The translations under genes were made by a program, and so were the position numbers. The notes below the pieces were generated by a model. That model searched no databases and had not been told where the DNA came from. It saw nothing but the letters and a program-made list of their open reading frames with translations. DNA of 64,000 bases from JANJWP01 sp964540725 (lineage in GTDB: Bacteria; Patescibacteriota; Gracilibacteria; BD1-5; UBA2023): NCBI GenBank assembly GCA_964540725.1, contig CAZINU010000001.1, positions 166,334-230,333 of the forward strand, given 5' to 3'. The stretch's first letter is position 1. Each line of letters begins with the position of its first letter. Below are positions 35,601-44,105 of this stretch, one piece after another.

Positions 35601-35801
35601 GGTGGAAAAAACGGAATCGGAAAATAGAAGTGGTACGGCCGGGTAGAGGAGAAGTGTCCGGACGGTTTTTTTAGAAGCGGGGGAATTATACGGAAGTTCC
35701 CAATATTGCAATACCAAACGCCCCTTTTCCTTTCGGAAGAAAAGTTTCTCCCTTTCGACAACTTTGCATATAGTACGAAAAACCCCTTCAGGAAGCTTCC
35801 C

Positions 35802-36830
35802 ATGGCCATCGAATCCAAGAAAACCGCCCCGAAACCCGACCGTATCGTCGCGAGCGTCGAGGAAGCCGTCGACGTTCCCGTCGAGGCGGCGCTTCGACCC
35901 GCGCGCTTGTCCGAGTACGTGGGACAAGAAGCGATCAAGCGGCATTTGTCGGTTGCCGTCGGTTCGGCGAAAGCGCGGAAAGCGCCCCTCGAACACGTGC
36001 TTCTCTACGGTCCGCCGGGGCTCGGAAAAACCACGCTCGCTTCCATCTTGGCACACGAAATGGGTTCGTCGCTCAAAACGACCTCCGGCCCCGCCGTCGA
36101 GAAGCCGGCCGACCTCCTCTCGCTTCTGACCGGCCTCACCGAGGGCGACGTGCTCTTCATCGACGAAATCCACCGATTGAAACCCCAGGCCGAAGAGATT
36201 CTCTACAGCGCCATGGAAGACTACGCCGTCGATATCATGGTCGGCTCCGGAACCGGCGCCTCCTCCGTTCGGATGGACCTGCCCAAATTCACCCTCGTGG
36301 GCGCCACGACCAAGCTTTCGAAGCTCACGGGCCCGCTTCGCGACCGTTTCGGCAACGTGCTCAAGCTCGACTTCTACGAACTCTCCGAACTCGTGTCCAT
36401 CGTGCTTCGGTCCATGCGCATTCTCGGGCTCGAACCCGTTCCGGCCGTCGCCGAATCGGTCGCCCGGCGAAGCCGCGGAACTCCGCGCATCGCGAACCGG
36501 TTCGTCAAAATCCTGCGCGACTACGATGCGGTCGGCACTTCCGCGACGACAGCGGAACAAGCCGACGAAATCTTTTCGTTCCTCTGAGTGGACGAAGTGG
36601 GGCTCGACGCGCTCGACCGCAAACTCCTCTCCACCCTCGCGTTCAAATTCGCGGGCGGCCCGGTGGGGCTCTCCACCCTCGCGTCCATCGTGGGCGAAGA
36701 AGAGGAGACCGTCGAAGACGTGGTCGAGCCGTTCCTGCTCAAGGCCGGCTACCTCGAACGCACGCCCCGCGGTCGCCGCCTGACCGCCGCCGGGGAAGAC
36801 CGCATTCGGCTTTCCGGAATCATCGGGTAG
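35802..36830 (+). CDS. ruvB: Holliday-junction branch-migration ATPase RuvB
   Basis: 342 aa with TGA 36585-36587 as Gly in FSFLGVDEVGLDALDRKLL, the conserved start of RuvB's winged-helix domain. AAA+ part: RPARLSEYVGQEAIKRHL, Walker A LYGPPGLGKTTLAS, Walker B VLFIDEIHRL, sensor 1 LVGATTKLSKLTGPLRDRFG. C-terminal PRGRR with TAAG. It drives migration with RuvA at recombination junctions. A standard-code reading would lose the DNA-binding domain. Confidence 0.95.
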
Positions 36831-36853
36831 TTGCCCGCCCTTCGGATGCCCGT

Positions 36854-36880
36854 GAAAAAACCGCCCCACGCAGGGGCGGT
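36854..36880 (-). terminator. Terminator of the 73-aa gene
   Basis: Minus strand CCGCCCC-tgcgt-GGGGCGG then TTTTTTC. Confidence 0.75.
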
Positions 36881-36898
36881 CTCGGAACGCCGGCGCCG

Positions 36899-37120
36899 TT
36901 ACGTTTTTTCGGCGCGCAGCGAGCGGAGTTGCGCCAAGTTAACCAGGAGTTGGAGTTCTTGGTACCTCGGACGTCCGGACTCCTGAAGGACTCGGCGAAC
37001 GATGACGGGAAGCTCGTCTTCGCCAATCGGAATTTTCTCCGATGGCGGTCGGCTGGCCGAAAAGAGCTGGTGAATCATATGAACGTCCTTTGACGTTCGA
37101 CAAGACGCTACGGGGCCCAT
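36899..37120 (-). CDS. Small hypothetical protein (73 aa) with SD
   Basis: SD AAAGGAG lies about 10 nt before ATG 37120. MGPVASCRTSKDVHMIHQLF, then IGEDELPVIVRRVLQESGRP and a basic helix LQLLVNLAQLRSLRAEKT. No motif. It is divergent from the 98-aa gene, and both have an SD, unlike core genes. Confidence 0.5.
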   Translation of the reverse strand: MGPVASCRTSKDVHMIHQLFSASRPPSEKIPIGEDELPVIVRRVLQESGRPRYQELQLLVNLAQLRSLRAEKT

Positions 37121-37274
37121 TTTGAAAACTCTCCTTTCTGATTGTGCCTTTGTTTGTGCGGAGTGTATGGTAATTAAAATAGGAAAAGAGTCAAAATAAC
37201 TGAGAAACCTTGATTTTTCAGGGAGTTCCGTATGATTTTCCGCGCAATCGTTCCAAACAAAGGAGGAAAAAACG

Positions 37275-37571
37275 ATGCGCATCATTTTTCTCGTCGTCGC
37301 GGGGGTCCGCCATTTGTTCCCCCCGATTCCGGCATATCCGGTCGGCGTAATCGACCGCCTTGCGGCCGTTCCGTATCCGATGCCCGCCTTTCCGCTTCCG
37401 CGGACGGCGCGTTCCATGCCGTATCCGGACAATCCGCGGAAGGATTCCGTTCCGGTCCGTCGTCACCTTCCCCGCGGCATCTACCGCGACGGAATGGCGG
37501 CTCGCTCGGAATCGCCGCCCGCCCGCGCTTCGGGCTCCCGTTCCGGCCGTCGTAACGGCAGTCGGAAGTAG
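37275..37571 (+). CDS. Small Pro/Arg-rich protein (98 aa) with SD
   Basis: Preceded by AAAGGAGG, 8 nt before the ATG. A short hydrophobic start (MRIIFLVVAGVRHLF) is followed by Pro-rich and then Arg/Ser-rich sequence with little predicted order. Ends in TAG before a strong terminator. Function unknown. Confidence 0.5.
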   Translation: MRIIFLVVAGVRHLFPPIPAYPVGVIDRLAAVPYPMPAFPLPRTARSMPYPDNPRKDSVPVRRHLPRGIYRDGMAARSESPPARASGSRSGRRNGSRK

Positions 37572-37598
37572 CGTCGCCACGAAGGTTCCGGCAGTACG

Positions 37599-37626
37599 AA
37601 AAAGCCCCCGTCCGGGGGCTTTTCCT
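37599..37626 (+). terminator. Terminator
   Basis: AAAAAGCCCCCG-tc-CGGGGGCTTTTCC after the 98-aa gene. Confidence 0.87.
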
Positions 37627-37658
37627 TTGGCGCTCGGGTTCTTTCTTTCGAATGGTCG

Positions 37659-38036
37659 CTATTCCTTGCTGACGCTTTCGAACATGAGCTCCATGAGCAG
37701 CGCGATGAATATGAGGAGGAGCCCCGTCCGTATCGTCAAAAGCGCGAACGCGTTGAAGATGAGCACGGCCATGAGCCCTCCCGAGAGGATGGCCCCCTGT
37801 CGGACGGACGCCCGGAGCGTGCCGGCATGGGGTTCGCCCCGGTAGTAGATCTTCTTGAACAGGTAGAGCGTGAGGGCGAGGAACGACGCGGCGGCGAGAA
37901 ATGCCGAGGTGCCCATGGCGATGAACGCCACCCGCAGGTTCGATTCGGGGTCGAGGTACGAAAAAAGCAGGATGCCCGAAAGGGCGCTCGTAACCAGAAT
38001 GATCCAGAGAATGAAGAGGGAAGTGTTCGTTTTCAT
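37659..38036 (-). CDS. Membrane protein, four TM helices
   Basis: 125 aa with hydrophobic segments at about 7-27, 36-60, 83-100 and 103-120, and a short KKIYYRGEPHAG loop. No motif. It follows the 167-aa gene by 3 bp, so the two are probably co-translated. Confidence 0.6.
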   Translation of the reverse strand: MKTNTSLFILWIILVTSALSGILLFSYLDPESNLRVAFIAMGTSAFLAAASFLALTLYLFKKIYYRGEPHAGTLRASVRQGAILSGGLMAVLIFNAFALLTIRTGLLLIFIALLMELMFESVSKE

Positions 38037-38039
38037 CGG

Positions 38040-38543
38040 CTAATCGAGGCGTTTGTCGGAAAGGTAGTCGTCTTTTTCGAACCGCACGGCCGCCTCGCCT
38101 TTTCGGTATTCGAGCCCCAATTTTATCGCGGCTTCGGCGCCGTTGTGGAGTTCGCCCCAAGTGGCGTAATCCAACATCCCGGATCTTCCGGAGAGTTGCG
38201 CGACGCGCCGTTCGAACCTTCGCAAGTCGGCCGCCCCGAGGGACCGGAGTTTTTCCGTGAGTTCCACGAACTCCTGTCTCGTCAGGGATTTGATGCCGCG
38301 TCCGGAGAATCGGGATTCGGTCCATCTTCGGAACGCTTCCATGAGTTCCGAAGATTGGTCGGACTCCAATTTCGCGTGCACCAAACCGCCGATTTTTCGA
38401 ATTCGGTTTTGAACGCTTTCGGGAACGAAGAAGAAGCCGTCCCGGAGTTCCGCTCCGGCTTTGATGAGGTTGGATTCGGACAAAAGTCTGGATTCGCCCA
38501 ATCGGTCGGCGTCAGTACGTTCGGGGAGCGGAACGTTCGGCAT
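38040..38543 (-). CDS. Hypothetical protein (167 aa)
   Basis: Soluble, helical and charged: SESNLIKAGAELRDGFFFVP, FRRWTESRFSGRGIKSLTRQ, MLDYATWGELHNGAEAAIKL. No recognised domain. Upstream gap 38544-38732 is its probable promoter region and separates it from miaA. Stop TAG. Confidence 0.6.
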   Translation of the reverse strand: MPNVPLPERTDADRLGESRLLSESNLIKAGAELRDGFFFVPESVQNRIRKIGGLVHAKLESDQSSELMEAFRRWTESRFSGRGIKSLTRQEFVELTEKLRSLGAADLRRFERRVAQLSGRSGMLDYATWGELHNGAEAAIKLGLEYRKGEAAVRFEKDDYLSDKRLD

Positions 38544-38732
38544 GTGTTGGAGGGGGTGACGAAGGTAATTGACAAGTTCGATAATATTCGTTTCCAGTGA
38601 AAATCAAGGAGATCGTTCCGTGATTTTGGTAAAAATTCCAGCCTCAATTTCTTTTCGAATCCGAAGGTCGTATCTTTACCAAGGCGGACTCTCGGGGTTT
38701 ACGAACTATCCGGATGCAGGCGGATGGCTCAA

Positions 38733-39644
38733 TTACGTTCCGCCGGCCGGATTCGAGGCGCTCCCGTCCGCCACCGCCCCATAGCCGGAGGGTGCGGAAA
38801 AATTCGGCATCCCCGCATACCGCGCGTTCCACGTCGTTTGCCGCTTGGCGTAGTTCCGGGTGTTTTTCCGTACGAGTTCCCGGCACTCGTCGAGCGTCAG
38901 CTCGCCCTTCAAGTACCGTATGACCTCGGCATACCCGATCGTTTTCAGTCCGAAGGCGTTTTCTCCGGAGCGTTCGGCCAATTTCCGCGCCTCCCCGACG
39001 AGCCCGTCGTCGAACATGCCCGCCACCCGCGCGTCGATTTTTTCGTAGAGCGCTTCGCGGTCGCCGTCGTACGGCGTGACGAACCGGGCGTCCGGGTACC
39101 GGAGTTTCCGCTCTGAACGCGAAGCGGCTTTCGACTTGCCGGTTTTTTCGAACACCTCGAGCGCCCGGACAACGTAGCGGAAATTGTTCGGATGGAGTTC
39201 GTCCGCGTAGGTCGGGTCGACCGACTTCAGCCGGTTCCAAAGGGCCTCGTTTCCGTTTTCGAGCCGGAACGCTTCGAGCTTCGCCCGGTAATCCCAGTCG
39301 GGCGGAACTTCCGGAACGTCGAATTCGAAAAGGAGCACGTCGAGGTAGAGCCCGGTTCCCCCGCAAACGACGGGAACGTTTCCGCGCGATCGGATGCCGG
39401 CGATCGCCTCTTCGGCCGCCGCGCGCCATTCCACGGCCGAAAAATCGCGGTCCGGTTCGCAGAGGTCGAGGCAGTGATGGGGAATGCCGCGCATTTCCTC
39501 CGGACGGACCTTGCCCGTTCCGATGTCCATTCCTCGGAAAATCTGGCGCGAGTCCGCCGAAACGACCTCGCCGCCGTACCGTTCGGCGAGGTCGATCGAG
39601 AGCGCGGTCTTTCAGCAGGCCGTCGGGCCGTAGACGACGATCAT
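38733..39644 (-). CDS. miaA: tRNA dimethylallyltransferase MiaA
   Basis: 303 aa. The P-loop reads VVYGPTACGKTALS, in which the Gly before Lys is TGA (39612-39614), a residue needed for ATP/DMAPP binding. SADSRQIFRGMDIG and VVCGGTGLYLDVLLF follow, then RFVTPYDGDREALYEKIDAR. It prenylates A37 of tRNAs reading UNN codons. With the standard code the P-loop would be lost and the gene would seem to start at 39530. Confidence 0.95.
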
Positions 39645-39651
39645 CCGTGCC

Positions 39652-39939
39652 TTAGTACTTCGCCGGGTAGTCCCCGAACGGAGCCTCCCCCTCCGCTTCG
39701 GCGTCTTCGTCCTCGTCGTAGCTGTTCATTATGTCCTGCGTCCAGCGGGCGAGGGCGTGGAGGTTTTCGTTCAAGCTCATGTTCCGCCAGTCGATGGAAT
39801 AGTCGATCGGTTCGGTTTCGGTGCCTTCGATGTAGAACGCGGTAATTACCGAATAGCCGTGTTGGTCGGCGATTTCGTTCAACTTTCGGATGTATTCTTC
39901 GGCCACGTCGGCGAATTCTTTTCGGGAAAGGTGTTTCAT
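39652..39939 (-). CDS. Hypothetical protein (95 aa)
   Basis: Starts MKHLSRKEFADVAEEYIRKL; mixed alpha/beta with an acidic tail (YDEDEDAEAEGEAPFGDYP). 7 bp upstream of miaA on the same strand. No family recognised. Confidence 0.6.
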   Translation of the reverse strand: MKHLSRKEFADVAEEYIRKLNEIADQHGYSVITAFYIEGTETEPIDYSIDWRNMSLNENLHALARWTQDIMNSYDEDEDAEAEGEAPFGDYPAKY

Positions 39940-40000
39940 GGTATCGGGTTTCGGAACGCGCCGATAGTATCGGTTTTTCGCGTTCCGGCAAGTCGGAAGC

Positions 40001-41290
40001 CTAGTCGACCGGGCAACTTTCGATTCCTTCGAATTTTCTCGGTAAGGCCGAACCGTCGGGAACCTTGTCGAGCAAATCCGGCCAATCTTTGCGGATGTCG
40101 GCCAGAATGCTCCGGATGTCGTCGAAATTTTCGACCGATACGAGCCGCGTCCGGTACCCCTTCACGCCGGGGAATCCGTGCAGGTATTCCACCAGGTGCT
40201 TGCGGGCCTCCAAGGCGCCCTTCCGCCCTTTGCGTTCGACGAGCAATTGCCCGTGCGATTCCATGACCGAAAGAATTTCCGACAGGGTGGGGGAGTATTT
40301 GCCCGGCAAAAAGCACCAGGGGTTGCCGAAGCTGCTCCTGCCAATCATGAAACCGTCCAAGTCCTCGAATAAACGGCGAACTCCGCTTTCATTCCTGTGC
40401 GCCTCGCTCATCGTACCGGGTAAGTACGCTTCGCTCCGGTGCTCGGATTTCAAGCGGATTTCATCCGTTTCTTCGAGGACGGGCATCGTTCCGTTTCGAC
40501 TACCTTCGTCCGCTGAATTCCTCAGCTCGTCGTCCCCCGGAAAGATCGTTTCCTCCCGGTTCGCCGGATGCCGCGTTTTTAAAATTCCGTCGTCGTAATC
40601 CGTAATGTCGCCGTTCGCGATGACGGGAATGGAAAGTTCCTGCTTCAGCCGGTAAATGCCCGTGAAATCGGCTTTGCCGGCAAAGGCTTGCTGGTACGTT
40701 CGGCCGTGGACGGTAATAAGGTCGGCTCCGGCGTTCTCGAGCCCCTTGCAGAATTCGACGAGGAGCGAGTCGTCCGCCCAACCGAGCCGGGTTTTGACCG
40801 AAACGGGAATCGAAACGGCCTTCGCCATTTCCTCCACGATATTGAACGCGGTGTCGCGGTTGATCATGAGGCTCGACCCGTGCCCGCTTTTGACGACCTT
40901 CTTTGCCGGGCATCCCATGTTGATATCCACGCCCGACGCGCCGTACGATTCGATAATTTTCGCCGCCTCCCGGAAGGTTTCGGGGTCTTTTCCGAATATT
41001 TGGAATACGATGGGACGCTCCCCGATATCGTGGGGGAGCACTTCTTTCGCGAGGTGCTTCGAACGCACCAACCCGTCGGCGCTGTAGAACTCCGAAAACG
41101 CCACTACGTGGGGGGCGACGCGCTTTACGGTGAGGCGGTACGGACCGTCGGTATACCCGTCCATCGGCGCGAGGGCGACGATGGGGCCCCTGGCCGCCAA
41201 GTCTTTCCAAAATCCTTTGGAGCCCTGAAAGACGTCCTTCTCGTGAATTTGCCCGTTTTTGAGGGCCCCTATGGATTGATGATTCGTCAA
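40001..41290 (-). CDS. dus: tRNA-dihydrouridine synthase with an in-frame insertion
   Basis: 429 aa from TTG 41290 (no ATG fits the N-terminus). FMN/TIM-barrel motifs: ALAPMDGYTDGPYRL, PIVFQIFGKDPETF, DINMGCPAKKVVKSGHG with catalytic Cys in GCP, SVKTRLGW, TVHGRTYQQAFAG and FMIGRSSFGNPW. Between IANGDITDYDDGI and LDGFMIGR, normally about 10 residues apart, lies an extra stretch of roughly 65-70 polar residues (about 40372-40580). Reduces uridines in tRNA D-loops. Confidence 0.88.
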   Translation of the reverse strand: MTNHQSIGALKNGQIHEKDVFQGSKGFWKDLAARGPIVALAPMDGYTDGPYRLTVKRVAPHVVAFSEFYSADGLVRSKHLAKEVLPHDIGERPIVFQIFGKDPETFREAAKIIESYGASGVDINMGCPAKKVVKSGHGSSLMINRDTAFNIVEEMAKAVSIPVSVKTRLGWADDSLLVEFCKGLENAGADLITVHGRTYQQAFAGKADFTGIYRLKQELSIPVIANGDITDYDDGILKTRHPANREETIFPGDDELRNSADEGSRNGTMPVLEETDEIRLKSEHRSEAYLPGTMSEAHRNESGVRRLFEDLDGFMIGRSSFGNPWCFLPGKYSPTLSEILSVMESHGQLLVERKGRKGALEARKHLVEYLHGFPGVKGYRTRLVSVENFDDIRSILADIRKDWPDLLDKVPDGSALPRKFEGIESCPVD

Positions 41291-41368
41291 GCGCAATTCG
41301 TGGAATAAGAAAAAAACATGCGGTACTATATCCGTGTCGCTTCCAAACCAAAACGAAAAACACACGGT

Positions 41369-41902
41369 ATGAACGTTCCCCAGGCAAACCCGGCCCTCGC
41401 CGAAATCCGCTCCCTGAAAGAATCCGCCAAGGCGCAGATTCGCGAAAATTTCGCCATTCCCAAGTCCATCCCTTCGCTCGCGCTCGTTTCGATCGAAGAC
41501 GAAGCGCAGCGGAACTTCCTTTTGGAAGGACTCTCCGCTATCGGCATCGCCGCCGTCGCGCTCCACGTCGATTCGGTGCCCGAACTCAAGCACGTCGGCG
41601 CCATGAAACGCCTTCATCCGAACGAACTCTACGCGTTCGATTTCGTCGTGTTCGACGGAAAGGACGAGAACGTCGACCTCGTAAAGTGCATGAAATCGGG
41701 CATCGTTCCCATCGTATCGCAGAAGAACGTGTTCGCCGGAATCCTGAAAGAATTCAATCCCATGAAGTTCGAAGGCAACGCCTTCCTCTTCAAGGACGAC
41801 AACCCCTTCTGCATGTTCGCCCAATCCGTTTCCTACCTTGAGAACGTGAAATTTCCGGAAGACCGCCGCGTCCTCATGAAGAACGTCCTCTCGACCTTCT
41901 AA
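41369..41902 (+). CDS. Hypothetical protein (177 aa)
   Basis: Cytoplasmic alpha/beta protein: LALVSIEDEAQRNFLLEGLS, AFDFVVFDGKDENVDLVKCM, GIVPIVSQKNVFAGILKEFN. The alternation of strands and helices suggests a Rossmann-like or glycosyltransferase-like fold, but no catalytic motif is seen. Alone between dus and dnaK; stop TAA. Confidence 0.6.
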   Translation: MNVPQANPALAEIRSLKESAKAQIRENFAIPKSIPSLALVSIEDEAQRNFLLEGLSAIGIAAVALHVDSVPELKHVGAMKRLHPNELYAFDFVVFDGKDENVDLVKCMKSGIVPIVSQKNVFAGILKEFNPMKFEGNAFLFKDDNPFCMFAQSVSYLENVKFPEDRRVLMKNVLSTF

Positions 41903-42042
41903 AACGCCTCTGCCAACCCTCCCGATCGAAAAGGCGGTCCGTATGCACCCGCCTTTTTTCGTTTTGGGAAATGTTTCGGGTCGGACGGAATTTTCCGCTC
42001 CGTACCCGCTCCTGGCTCTTTTTAAGAGGTAATCTCCATATT

Positions 42043-42105
42043 TTAGCACACTCATATAAAACGTGCTAAAAAGCATTTGACAGGAGGGGTTGGCACGCAT
42101 ATACT
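42043..42105 (+). promoter_or_regulatory. CIRCE element plus sigma70-like promoter of dnaK
   Basis: CIRCE core TTAGCAC-N13-GTGCTAA at 42043-42069. Promoter: TTGACA (42077-42082), 17 nt, TATACT (42100-42105), close to consensus. HrcA repression of both dnaK and clpB is expected; hrcA is not in the window. Confidence 0.92.
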
Positions 42106-42137
42106 TGGGTGCGAATTATCCATTGTCTTTTTTCCGT

Positions 42138-44024
42138 ATGTCTAAAATCATCGGCATCGACCTCGGTACCACCAACTCCTGCGTCGCCTTCATGGAAGGC
42201 GGACAAGCCAAAGTGATTCCCAATGCCGAGGGCGGCCGCACCACGCCGTCGGTCGTCGCGTCGAAGGGCGGCGATACGCTCGTCGGCATGCCGGCCAAGC
42301 GCCAGGCCGTCATGAACCCGGCCCAGACCATCTATTCCGCCAAGCGCTTCATCGGCCGGAAGTTCAGCGAAGTCGGCAGCGAACTCAAGACCGTTCCGTT
42401 CAAAGTGACCGAAGGTCCGGACGGGGGATGCCTTATCGAGTTCAACGGCCAAGCCGTCCGCCCCGAGGAGATTTCGGCCAAGGTTCTCGAAAAGCTCAAG
42501 GAAGACGCCGAGAAGTTCTTGAATGAGAAGGTAACCGAAGCCGTCATCACCGTTCCGGCCTACTTCAACGACTCCCAGCGGCAAGCGACCATCAACGCCG
42601 GAAAAATCGCCGGCCTCGACGTCAAGCGCATCGTCAACGAACCCACCGCCGCCGCCCTCGCGTACGGCATCGAGAAGAAGAAGGACGAAAGGGTCGCCGT
42701 CTACGACTTCGGAGGCGGAACCTTCGACATCTCCATTCTCGAAATCGGGGCGGAGGGAACCTTCGAGGTGCTCGCTACCAACGGCGACACCCACCTCGGA
42801 GGCGACGACTTCGACCAGAAGATCTTCGAATGGATCGTCGAAGAATTCAAGAAGGACCAGGGCGTCGACCTTACGAAGGACCCCATGGCCGTCCAGCGCG
42901 TCAAGGACGAAGCCGAAAAGGCGAAGAAGGAGCTCTCGTCCGCATCCGAAACCGATATCAACCTGCCGTACATCACGGTCGACGCTTCCGGGCCGAAGAA
43001 CCTCTTCATGAAGCTCTCTCGCGCCAAGTTCGAAGAACTCGTCTACGACCTCGTGCAACGCTCGGTCGAACCGTGCCGCAAGGCCCTTTCCGACGCGGGA
43101 CTCCAAGCTTCGCAGATCGACGAAGTCATCCTCGTCGGAGGCTCCACCCGCGTTCCGCTCGTCATTAAAAAGGTCGAAGAAATCTTCGGAAAGAAGCCCA
43201 ACGCGTCCGTCAATCCCGACGAAGCCGTCGCCGTGGGCGCGGCCGTCCAGGCGGGTATCATCCGCGGCGACGTCACCGACGTCCTCCTCTTGGACGTTAC
43301 GCCGCTTTCCCTCGGTATCGAAACCTTGGGCGGCGTCATGACCCGAATGATCGAGCGCAATACGACCATCCCGACGAGCAAATCGCAGGTCTACTCCACC
43401 GCCGCCGACAATCAGGATTCGGTCGAAATCCACGTCCTCCAAGGTGAGCGCGAAATGGCGGGCGACAACAAATCGCTCGGACGCTTCATTCTTTCGGGCA
43501 TCGCCCCGGCACCCCGCGGCATGCCGCAGATCGAAGTCACCTTCGATATCGACGCTTCCGGCGTCCTCCACGTAACCGCCAAGGACAAGGGAACCGGAAA
43601 AGAACAGAAGGTCTCCATCCAGGGTTCCACCGGAATGGACGACAAGGAAGTCGAAAAGCTCGTCAAAGAAGCCGAAGCCAACCGCGAAGCCGACAAGAAG
43701 CGCAAGGAAGGCATCGAAGCCCGCAACCATGCCGATTCGGCCCTCTATCAGGCCGAAAAGACGATGAAAGATAACGAAGGCAAATTCGACGACGCCCTGA
43801 AGGCCGAAGCCGAAGGCAAGGTGGCCGATTTAAAGAAGGTGCTCGAAGATTCGAACGCTTCGAAGGAATCTATCGAAGAGGCTACCAAATCGCTCACCGA
43901 GGTAATGATGAAGATCGGTCAGGAAATCTATTCCAAGGCCCAGAATTCGACCGACGCCGGCAATGCCGGACAGGGCGGGGAAGGGGAGGCTTCCTCCGAG
44001 TCGGAGGGAAGCAAGGCGGAATAA
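42138..44024 (+). CDS. dnaK: Hsp70 chaperone DnaK
   Basis: 628 aa. MSKIIGIDLGTTNSCVAFME, then VPAYFNDSQRQATINAGKIAG, the phosphate loop YDFGGGTFDISIL, and LVGGSTRVPLVIKKVEEIFG; substrate domain DVTPLSLGIETLGGVMT; C-terminal lid and Gly/Ser-rich tail. grpE and dnaJ are not adjacent. No SD (tttccgt-ATG). TAA then terminator. Confidence 0.97.
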   Translation: MSKIIGIDLGTTNSCVAFMEGGQAKVIPNAEGGRTTPSVVASKGGDTLVGMPAKRQAVMNPAQTIYSAKRFIGRKFSEVGSELKTVPFKVTEGPDGGCLIEFNGQAVRPEEISAKVLEKLKEDAEKFLNEKVTEAVITVPAYFNDSQRQATINAGKIAGLDVKRIVNEPTAAALAYGIEKKKDERVAVYDFGGGTFDISILEIGAEGTFEVLATNGDTHLGGDDFDQKIFEWIVEEFKKDQGVDLTKDPMAVQRVKDEAEKAKKELSSASETDINLPYITVDASGPKNLFMKLSRAKFEELVYDLVQRSVEPCRKALSDAGLQASQIDEVILVGGSTRVPLVIKKVEEIFGKKPNASVNPDEAVAVGAAVQAGIIRGDVTDVLLLDVTPLSLGIETLGGVMTRMIERNTTIPTSKSQVYSTAADNQDSVEIHVLQGEREMAGDNKSLGRFILSGIAPAPRGMPQIEVTFDIDASGVLHVTAKDKGTGKEQKVSIQGSTGMDDKEVEKLVKEAEANREADKKRKEGIEARNHADSALYQAEKTMKDNEGKFDDALKAEAEGKVADLKKVLEDSNASKESIEEATKSLTEVMMKIGQEIYSKAQNSTDAGNAGQGGEGEASSESEGSKAE

Positions 44025-44044
44025 CCGCCTCTCCGCGACGACGA

Positions 44045-44082
44045 GAATTCCCCGGTTCCGGCCGGGGAATTCTTGATTTTTT
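44045..44082 (+). terminator. dnaK terminator
   Basis: GAATTCCCCGG-ttcc-GGCCGGGGAATTC followed by TTGATTTTTTT. Confidence 0.85.
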
Positions 44083-44105
44083 TCGACAGTATGATGCAAT
44101 ACGCC

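Noticed and set aside
35802..36830. ruvB, rsmE, miaA, folD, ftsW and others as pseudogenes or frameshifts
   Set aside because: Every break is a TGA with frame kept on both sides and at a conserved Gly, so recoding explains all of them.
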